64,000 bases of DNA from positions 31,283,447-31,347,446 of the forward strand of contig NC_089984.1 in NCBI RefSeq assembly GCF_036417845.1, given 5' to 3'. How positions within the stretch are numbered: position 1 is the first letter of the stretch; every line of letters starts with the position of its first letter. Positions 12,921 through 22,739 of this stretch are shown here, piece by piece. The DNA is from Apteryx mantelli. Its lineage: Eukaryota > Chordata > Aves > Apterygiformes > Apterygidae. The position numbers and the translations under genes are program-made. The notes under the pieces are model-generated. The model searched no databases, was not told the origin of the DNA, and saw only the letters and a list, made by a program, of their open reading frames with translations.

Positions 12921-14849
12921 AGCAGATGGGGGAAAGCAAACTTTCCAAAGCTAAAATTTAAAAGTGGTTAGAAAAGGTCTCTGGAGCAGCAATTCTCCAG
13001 CTGTTCTCTCTCAGGCAGCCGTCAGTGGCCAAGGCGGCAATTTTGTCTGTAAGTCACCTGCTATCATCCAGCTGCCTCTAACCTAATTATTACTACTTTC
13101 TTGAGAAACCAGATAGCGTTATTGGGCATAAATGACCAAGCCTTAGGAAAAAAGATTAAAGGTTCTCCGCCTCTGTCACCCTGCTGATTGTTGTTCCAGC
13201 CGCAGTCCTGCACACTTGTTTTTCTCATTCAAAGGAGGATTTGTTTTTTTTCACTTAATGCGATAACAGTATCTGTTCTCTTTTTCTGTGTGGGTTTTTT
13301 CTCATCATGAGATGCTGTATCCATGGCAGCTCTTGTCTGGACACATGATCCTGCAATCCTGAAGTTTCAAACAAAGATAGCTGGTGGAAAAATTAACCAC
13401 TGGAAAGATGAGGAAATAGAAATACAGGTTTTCTCTACATATTTATGGCTTCTTAGCACTGCAGGATAGTAAGAACCTCCAAGGGTTTTAAAAGCAGAGT
13501 TAGCAATAATCTCCTCCTCTTTTTCTTTCTTTCCTAAAGGGAGAAATATGTTAGAGTTTAATTGCTTGTAGTAGTTCATTTTTACTGATCTGTTTTAAAG
13601 CAGTGTGCAGAGTTTCCAAACAAAAAAGAACTGGCGTGCTGTGCACTCATAGCACTGCAGAGCAGCAACTGAGAGCAGAGTGGGTCCAGAGACAGCAGGG
13701 CAAGTTTGTACCTTAACTGTTGTCTGTGTAGGTGCTCTGTAAGCCACATCAAACCAAAATAGCATGAAGAAATGGGTGCATTTTTCCATGATAAAATCTT
13801 ACAGTTCTTAGACATTGGCTCCATGGTGTTTCAAGATTTAGTGACCTTACAGTGATATGTTGGGCTCCTGCCTGTGTCCCTCTTACCTACTAAAAGAAAT
13901 TTCAAATCAATTATTCCTTTTCATGTCCCAAGATGTTGCTGAAACTTCCCTATGGATGGACATTCCGAGAAAAAACAAATGTCCTGTAACATAGTTTTTT
14001 TGGATAGGAAAAATCATTATTTTGTTGACAAAGGTTAACTTATTGTATACCTTGTGTTTATCTAGGGCATGGCAGGCTTGAGCAATAAATTACCACGCCA
14101 TGCATTAATTACATAAGCAAACAGCAATGACTTAGCAAAAAATCAGGTTGTTCTTTTAATGCAGTCTTTATGATTTCAATTGATAATATGGTGTCTGCTT
14201 CACAGTAACTTTACTAGTGGCTGTCTCATGTCTTGCCTGCAGAGAAGATGACCACAAAGTATACTAGTTTTCATGACATGATGTCAGAGGCCCAACTCGA
14301 TGACAAAACCAAACTAAAAATCACCAACAAGCAAAACTTCCCCGTTGTGCAAACGTGGATCCACTGATGAGACTCAGGAAGCTTCAGTTCCTCTATTCTC
14401 CTTAATAGTTCAGGCTAGTTTGACAGTCGTGACTGTGGCCAGGAAGGCAGGGACTCTCCCTCCCTTCAGCTAGGGCTGTCCCCAGACCTCTTGGGTGTGC
14501 AAAAATACCGTTTCCTACTGGTGGACAGCTCTGAGCTGTAGGCTGGGTGGAACCACGGGGAGCCCAACAAGGGAGGCATTTTACTTTCAGGATCACAGAT
14601 CAACTTGGACATTGCCTGAAATATGTAGGAGGAAAGCTCCTCCATTCCCGTTTATTACACACCAGGAAAAACTGATACACGGCAGCCCCTGGTGCCCTCA
14701 CCTCAACCGAGCAGGGGGCAAAGAGGAGCCCAGAGCGCTTTGCCCGTGGTTCGGTTCTCTCTTGTGCCCTTTGCACGACCCGATGCTGACAGGCTTCGTG
14801 TTTGCCTCGGTGCTCAGCACAGGCAGCCGTGAATCCCTCTGTGTTTGCA
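12921..14849. other. Intergenic segment between CFAP43 and GSTO1 CpG islands
   Basis: Ordinary AT-rich sequence between two divergent genes. No conserved coding frame, RNA gene or transposon was recognised. Confidence 0.6.
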
Positions 14850-14950
14850 AGACAAACACGCCGGGGCGGGGGGCAGGCAGGGCTCGACAGCCAGGTGCCC
14901 TGCGGCCGAGCGGGTGCCCGTGAGGCGCCGCTTCCCCCCTCTGCACACAC

Positions 14951-15040
14951 ACGGCCGCGCCGCGCGGGAGGGTGGTTCCCGCCCTGCCCAACGGCCGCGC
15001 CGCGCGGGGGCGGTTCCCGCCCCGTTCAACGGCTGCGCGG
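14951..15040 (+). repeat. GC-rich promoter tandem duplication (about 40-bp units)
   Basis: Unit 1 is 14951-14990 and unit 2 is 14991-15028; both start ACGGCCGCGCCGCGCGGG and contain GGTTCCCGCC. A partial third unit begins at 15029 with ACGGCTGCGCGG. The array ends about 50 bp upstream of the GSTO1 start codon. Confidence 0.9.
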
Positions 15041-15092
15041 GGCCGGTGGCGGCGGCGGCGCGCAGAGCTGCGGCGCGGCGCGGCAGTGCGGC

Positions 15093-15126
15093 ATGGCGGG
15101 CGATCACTCCCGCAGCCTGGGCAAGG
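15093..15126 (+). CDS. GSTO1: GSTO1 coding exon 1
   Basis: The ATG context GCGGCATGG has G at +4. The exon encodes [11 protein letters not shown] plus the first base of Gly12; donor AAGG|GTAAGC. The short leader before the thioredoxin fold matches the family's length and puts the catalytic Cys at position 32. Confidence 0.93.
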
Positions 15127-18100
15127 GTAAGCGGCGACTCCGGCGGGCGGGGAGGCCCCGGTGCTGCCTCAGCCGTGGCCCGCGGTGGGGGCTCGTGCGA
15201 GGGCGCGTGGCGGCGCGGGGCTAGGCGCGCGGCGAGTAACGGCAGTAACGGTTCTCCCCGCAGGCAGCGCGGCCCCGGGGCCTGTGCCCGAGGGGGTGAT
15301 CCGGCTCTACAGCATGCGCTTCTGCCCCTTCGCGCAGAGGGCGCGCCTCGTCCTCCGCGCCAAGGGCATCAGGTGAGGCCGGCTCGCGGAGCGAGGTGGG
15401 GTGGGGGCGCTGCCTCCGCCGGGCGCCTTCCCGCGGGGCCGCGGACCGCTGCTGCCGCCCCGCCGCGGGCCCCGGTGGCGGCCCGTGAGGGCTCTCACGG
15501 GGGCTTTCGAGCCTCGCTTGTAGCCTGGGCTTCCTAAAATAGCCGTTGTAAAGTGATTTCTGCGGGTGGTTTTGCTATAAAGCTTGACACTTCTTAAGAC
15601 AGACTTGGGGGAGGTATGGGCCTTGCTGATGCAGGAAAAAACTGTGTGGTGAAATCGATTATGTACAGGCCCAGAGTCAGTCATTAGGAAAGAAGCTAAG
15701 GTGATTTTTTTTTTTTATTTGTCATAATCCTGATTGTTTGCAATAATAGTTCTTGAACCATTTCTGAGTAAGCGTGTATAGCACCTAAAAGTGTGGGTGG
15801 GCAGAGGTTGGTTGATTTTTTTTATTTGTTTTTGTTTTGTTCTAATGTAAGCTGCAGCAAAAGTACTGGGGAATATGAATGCTCAGTGTTTCTTTAAATT
15901 ACTGCTTAGCAAAATGCAATATAAAAGTTTCCCCCAGTGAGCAAAGAGCCCATTCTTAAGAGAGAAAGTATTGTGATCTTACATGTCTTCTCATTCCTTT
16001 TCTGAAATGAGTTTCTAAAAGTTAGTATTTGTGTTGTTTCTTTTTTGAGATAGGGAAGCATTAGTCCCCATTTAAAAACCCTTAAATGACATGGCTAACT
16101 TTACAGTTTCAAAGTAAAGATTTTTTTCACCTGTTTCTGATTCCCACCAAGTCCCAGGCCTACCAAAGGTTTGTTAACCGGCACTGGGCTTGGAGTCCTT
16201 GCTGGCGTAGTGAATGCTTACTACTCAGTTCTCCTCTGATGTCAAGATGAGAACTGTTTCTTGCAAAGAGTAAGTGCATTAAAAACTCCAGGTCAGTTTA
16301 GTTGTGTCTTTAGTCTCTTTTGATTAATTTTGGGGCTGGGAGGTTTGTTTTAGTATAGTGAATTGGGATTTTTTTTTTTTTCTATCTAAATGTGGTTGCT
16401 GCCTTCTGGTAATCTTTCAGTTGTTTAAAAGGTTCAGCTGCATATAGCAGACATACAGGGTTGCTGGGAATGTTGTGAGATCACACTTGAATATAACTTA
16501 TACTTTATTAGCCTAATATAGACAAATTTTCTGTCTTTTTTTTTTTAATAGTGTTTATTTTGCCTTTGATCTGCACAACTTTTTTTATGTGAGGCTATAG
16601 GCTAGGAAGATAAGTAGGCAGTGTACTCTCCTGATATGCTCTTTGGTTTATGGCCAGATTAAAGTGCTACTGCAGTTAACTGGAGTGCAGTTTGCTCTCA
16701 ATCAAGTGCTTCTTGCCGAGAATGTCCCTGAACTTGCATGTGATAAGCATGCGCTGCATTTAGAGCTTGACCTTTAGTTTAGCATGACTAGAAGGGCTTC
16801 CTCTTTTGCATGCACGCAGACTATTCATGTGTCTTGGTAGCTTAATAAAAAACTCATTATAAGTCTTTGGATTTTCTCCAATAAAGGGATGTGCCTCCCT
16901 GGTAGTGTTTTTGAGTGTCACATATCCAGTCCTGCCAAGTGAAGGACTTCAGGGAAGAGTAGGGAGAGCAGGAGAGTAAGGATTCAGCCTCTCAAGTACA
17001 GTAGCTGTTGAGGTGTAATGATCGTGTTTCTTCATGATATGGAGTGGTACTGTAGCAGAACTGATCCTTTTGTGTCTTATTTCACTCTTCAGCCATGAAG
17101 TAATCAACATCAATCTGAAGAACAAACCTGACTGGTTCTTTGAGAAGAACCCCTTTGGACTGGTTCCTGTTCTGGAGACCAGCAAGGGCCAGCTGATCTA
17201 TGAGTCTCCAATCACTTGTGAGTATTTGGATGAAGCATTTCCGGGGAAGAAGCTGCTGCCTTTGGACCCATATGAGCGAGCCTTTCAGAAGATGCTCCTG
17301 GAATACTTCTCAAAGGTACTATGTGATCAGGGTGGGAGTGTGTTTCTTGCTTTACTAAAACATCAAAAACTGCAGCTGCATTGCCAATGCTTCTTTCATG
17401 TCTTAAGACAGGTCTTGTATCTAGGAAAAGCATTTAAATAACCTGAGACACTTGGAGTATCTTACTGTTAGCTCATACAAACTGCTGTGCATCTGAATTG
17501 CTGCCAGCACTTACAGAATCACAGAATGGTTGAGGTTGGAAGGGACCTCTGGAGATCATCTAGTCCAACCCCCCTGCTCAAGCAGGGTCACCTAGAGCAC
17601 GTTGCACGGGATCGTGTCCAGGTGGGTTTTGAATATCTCCAGAGAAGGAGACTCTACAACCTCTCTGGGCAACCTGTTCCAGTGCTCTGTCACCCTCACA
17701 GGGAAGAAGTTTTTCCTCATGTTCAGATGGAAGCGCCTGTGTTTCAGTTTGTGCCTGTTGCCTCTTGTCCTGTCGCTGGACACCAATGAAGAGAGTCTGG
17801 CGCCACCCTCTTGACATGCCCTGTTTAGATATTTGCATACATTGATAAGATCCCCCCTCAGTCTTCCCTTTGCCAGGCTAAACAGGCCCAGCTCTCTCAG
17901 CCTTTCCTCATAAGAGAGATGCTCCAGTTCCTTAATCATCTTCATAGCCCTCCGCTGGACTCTCTCCAGTAGTGCCATGTTTCTCTTGTACTGGGGAGCC
18001 CAGAACTGGACACAGTACTCCAGATGTGGCCTCACCAGGGCTGAGTATAGGGAGAGGACTATATCCTTCAACCTGCAGGCAATGCTCTTCCTAATGCGAC

Positions 18101-21100
18101 CCAGCATACCACTGACCTTCTTGGCCACAAGGGCACATTGCTGGCTCATGCTTAACTTGTTGTCCACCAGCACTCCCAAGTCCTTCTCAGCAGAGCTGCT
18201 TTCCAGCAGGTCAGCCCCCAACCTGTACTGGTGCATGGGGTTATTCCTCCCCAGGTGCAGGACCCTGCACTTGCCTTTGTTCAACTTCAGGAGGTTCCTT
18301 TCTGCCCAGCTCTCCAGCCTGTCCAGGTCTCTCTGAATGGCAGCACAGCCCTCTGGTGTATCGGCCACTCCTCCCAGTTTGGTATTGTCAGCAAACTTGC
18401 TGAGGGTGCACTCTGTCCCTTCATCCAGGTCATTGATGAAGAAGTTGAACAAGACTGGACCCAGTACTGACCCCTGGGGGACGCTGCTAGCTACAGGCCT
18501 CCAATCAGACTCTGTGCTGCTGATCACAACTCTCTGAGCTCTGCCATCCAGCCAGTTCTCAATCCACCTCACTGTTCCCTCATCTAACCCACACTTCCTG
18601 AGCTTGCCTATGAGGATGTTATGGGAGACGGTGTTGAAAGCCTTGCTGAAGTCAAAGTAGACACCATCCACTGCTCTCCCCTCATCTACCCAGCCAGTCA
18701 TTCCATCCGAGAAGGCTATCAGGTTGGTTAAGCATGATTTCCCCTTGGTGAAGCCATGCTGACTACTCCTGATCACCTTCTTTTCCTCCACATGCTTGGA
18801 GATGGCCTCCAGGGTGAGCTGCTCCATCACCTTTCCAGGGATGGAGGTGAGGCTGACTGGCCTGTAGTTCCCTGGGTCCTCCTTCTTGTCCTTTTTGAAG
18901 ACTGGGGTGACATTGGCTTTCTTCCAGTCCTCAGGCACCTCTCCTGTTCTCCATGATCTTTCAAAGATGATGGAGAGTGGCCTAGCAATAACGTCCACCA
19001 GCTCCCTCAGCACTCATGGGTGCATCCCATCGGGGCCCACTTCACTTACATGAAGGTGGGGATGCAGGAGGACAGCTAAGCCAGCTAGAGGCTGAGGCAG
19101 GATTTTGAGCATCCAGCAATAGCAGGAAGGTTAGTAAACCAAACTAGCTGAATGCTTGAGACGCAGCCAGTGACAATTGCTGTACTTTACCCTAAGCCTG
19201 GCTGTTGGAAGTGCTGCGTGAATGCAGAACGTGAAGAGTGCCTGACTGAGAGCGCTTGGGACAAGAGATGGCAGGTGGCTATAGGCAGTAGAGGCATATA
19301 AGGTGGTTTTGTGCAAAAAGGCTGGTTTTGGCCCTCAGTGAGGGATGGAGGCTGGCCTTGTGGCTGCCTGGAAGGAGGAGTAAATGCTCAGTACCCTAAA
19401 TGCGAATATGACAAGCACAGGCTTTGAAGAGTGAAGAAAGCTAGCTTGGATATGAGGCAGCAGAGGAGGGGAACCAGTGGAAGATGCAAAGAGAAAGACG
19501 TGGCCAAAGAAGGGGGAATGAAAGAATTGTATATACAATGGGTCTTTCTGAATAGACATAACGGCAGGAGGTTTACAGGCAAGGATGTTGCAGGAAATGA
19601 AATGTGCAGTGAATGTTGATTGTATGAATGACAAGATCTTAGAAAAATGGTGATATGTGAGCTTTTAAGAATATCATATAATTAGGCTTGGCCACTGGGC
19701 AAGTTTCTGTACTTTTCACTAATTTCTCTGGTCATTGCCAAATTAGAAAATACACAGGTCTGTAGAAGCTTGTATGTCCTGGACTGCATCTGTATTTCTT
19801 AAAAGTACCTTAAATGTTAGAATAAATCTCCACCGTGTTCAAAATGTATCAGGATTTCAGAAGTGTGTACCTGGGAAAAGAATATTGCTGTGCACCTTGC
19901 CACTTACAGCTGTTTTTTGGTAGTGTGTGCAAACTGGAAACGTGCTTATCTCTTTTCATTGTTGTCCTTTTCCTGCACTACTAAAATTTGTTTTTGCATT
20001 CAGTCTTCTTTTCAGCCTATGCTTAACCCTTCTGAAGTATCAACTTTTTGTTAGTGGACTTTATCTAACTTTTTAATAACAACTTAACATCTAACTTACT
20101 CTCTTAAGCTCTGAGTGACTTGCTCATATTACTGTAATAAGAATATTAAAAGCTTTCTCCTTTGCTTTGTTTAGCTGACACCTATAGTCTTCAAGTATTA
20201 TGTTGCAGTCAGAGATGGACAGGACACCTCGGCACTGAAAGCAGAGTTTGTTGAAAAGCTTGGCAAACTTGAAGAGGTAAGAGCACTTCATGGTAATGAG
20301 TGGGTTGGCAGTTATTGTATCCTATCCTTTTTCCTATCACATTTTGAAACGAGGCACTTCTTCTGCGGTTGGAAGTTGTAGCAATGAACAACCCTGCAAT
20401 TTACTTGCCTCGGCCTAGGATTTGATTAGCACCATTAGAGTAACTTCTAAGTAGCTAAACTAAACTTCATCTTTGTGATGAAGTCTACTGTGGACCTCCA
20501 GAGGTTTTTGAATGCTGGCTGACTATGCTGTTGTCTTAAATATCTTCTTTCTGCTTTGGATGAAAGGAGGTCTTGCAGCATGCCCTAAGAGTAAGGGCTA
20601 AAGAGTTTGAGCTGCTGAAAAACATCTGTGCTGTAGCTCTGCTGAAATCAGTGTGTATACATTGGTGATGAAAATATATATATATATATATTTTTTTCCC
20701 TTCAAGATTTCATCTTCGTTCTCTCTGCTCATCTTTGGGTGGGGGGTGGAGGCAGAGTATAATCTGTCCCTAGCAGAAATCCAGCCCAGGGCTGTGTTCT
20801 GCTACAGCAGTGTAACAACTTCAGCTGAGCTCCAGGAAGTATCAGGAGGCTTTGAAGCTGTGTTAGGAACTTCACAATCCTGCTTTAGTGGCAGTAGTGG
20901 TTCTTCACTAATCGGAACTCCAGACACAATCCTGCTTTAGTGTCAGACTCTCTTTATCACAAACCCATTCCTTCTGCGTTTCTAGCAGCCACAATTAATG
21001 TTTGTCTGTCTTGAGAAAGAAGTGTTCCACCAGTGCGTTTCTCCTCTGGTGCAAAGCTTCCAATTGCTTTCCAATACTTTCCTAATTCTTCTAATAGTAC

Positions 21101-22704
21101 TGCATATTCTGCTTCCCTGCCCCCTTAAATTGTCAAAATAGAATTGCTTTCAGGATAGTCTGTCTGATCAGACTGGTACTAGGGTAGTGCATATGACAAA
21201 TTATTTCTTGGGGGAAGCCACCTCCCTGAAATATAAATCCATTAAACATTAAGAAAGAATTAACCTTCATCCCACTTTATTAATGCGTTGAGAAACTTGC
21301 TGCTACTTCAGTGTTTCTATTTTACTGTTCCCTGAAGGATTTTGCAGCAGCAGCTGAAGGTGAGCTGAGGATGGGAGAAAGAGACAGCCATGAAAACCTC
21401 ACTCTGCCTATTGCAGATGATGTTCAAGAAGTGAAGTGTTTTGAAATGCTTCTGTGTCTAGCTTGCTGGTACCCGACAGAGGGAGCTGTGTTCCCATCTC
21501 TGGAACTGTACAGCTGTCAGGTTATATTCTGCCAGACCCCTGGTAATTCAAACATCTTGAGATGTTTCTTGAAGGGACTGCTTTGAAGTTTCTATTAGAT
21601 CATGAGAGGGGGGCAAGGAATGAATGCCATGGTAGTATTTTCGTTCATGTCCAAAAAGACAAGGATTTGTGTTGGAGTGAGGGAGGGGACCCCGGAGTAA
21701 CGATGAGTCTCAATATGAGTATGGTCGTTCTCCCTTTATTAGAGCTTACACAAAGTATATATATCGACAAGCAATACGCATGCGCTAGCAATAGTTACAT
21801 GATTGGTTACAGTTTCTGTCCATACGTATAAAGCGGATACATGATTGGTGCAAGGTTGCTGTCCGCGCTCCATCGACATTTATGGAACCTAGTTCCGTCC
21901 AGACTTGTTTACCAGTTTTGTGAATGCCTTCTTTTGTAGTGCTCAAGGCTGCTGCAAGGCTTGCTCGGCCGCTGCAAGGCTCGCTCGCCTTGGCCTACAT
22001 TCCTTCCCTTACCCTGAGAACGGGATTGCTCATCCCAATCAGATCATGCCCTCTCTCGCTTAACCATTCCTCCACAATTCCCCCTTCTTGTTTATGAGCA
22101 ATCCAGGCTTGGTTCACTACTTTCAGCAGAGCTTTCTTAATACAGCTTAATACTACACATAAACATAAACATACGACTACAAGGATTAGTAGAATGCGTA
22201 AGCCTTCAGTAAGCAACCCTATTAGCCACTACGGTAGATTTCCAAACAGGTTAGTTAGCCATTCGTCTAATAGCCCATGGTTCTGACGGATCTTGCTGGT
22301 ATGTTCCTTCAACCACTGCAATTGTCTGTGAATTGATTCACCATGATTAGACAAATTCATGCAACACATACCTTCAAAATCCTCACAACCATGATCTTAA
22401 GCTAATAACAAAAATCAATTGCAGCCCTATTTTGCAGAATAGCATGTCAAGAAGGACAAAAACACTCTTTCAGTAGGACTGCGTAGGGTAACCTTATCAT
22501 TACAATTTGGTGAGAGCCCTGTGGCCGCCTGTTTACTGCGGGTGGCGGTCCTATGCCCCGTTATATTTCTCCACCAATTTTTGTTGGGTGCCAGCAGTGT
22601 CAATTTGCCAAGATAACATGGACCACCCCTTACATTTTTTGGAATTCCCTGCCAGGCCCTCTCACCACATATCAAAAAGACGTCTGGCGGCAAGGCCTTT
22701 TTTT

Positions 22705-22739
<35 letters not shown>

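Larger units (their letters stand above)
14850..15520 (+). promoter_or_regulatory. GSTO1: CpG island promoter of GSTO1
   Basis: Very GC- and CpG-rich, without an evident TATA box, covering the first two GSTO1 exons. It includes GGGGGCGG (Sp1-like) and two TTCCCGCC elements (E2F-like) inside a tandem duplication at 14951-15040. These features fit a broadly expressed housekeeping-type promoter. Confidence 0.75.

Noticed and set aside
12735-12971. Open frame starting MSGRGGFKRP after CCAAT and TTTAAA motifs, reminiscent of a histone start
   Set aside because: The resemblance ends after five residues; the rest is translated (GGCTC)n repeat and intron-like sequence with no histone fold.
14802-15537. 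Plus-strand open frames of 140 and 230 codons in the GSTO1 CpG island
   Set aside because: GC-rich shadows overlapping the GSTO1 exons in the wrong frame.
20476-20523. GTGATGA … CTGA spaced like a box C/D snoRNA in GSTO1 intron 4
   Set aside because: No terminal stem, no C'/D' boxes and no known guide; chance match.
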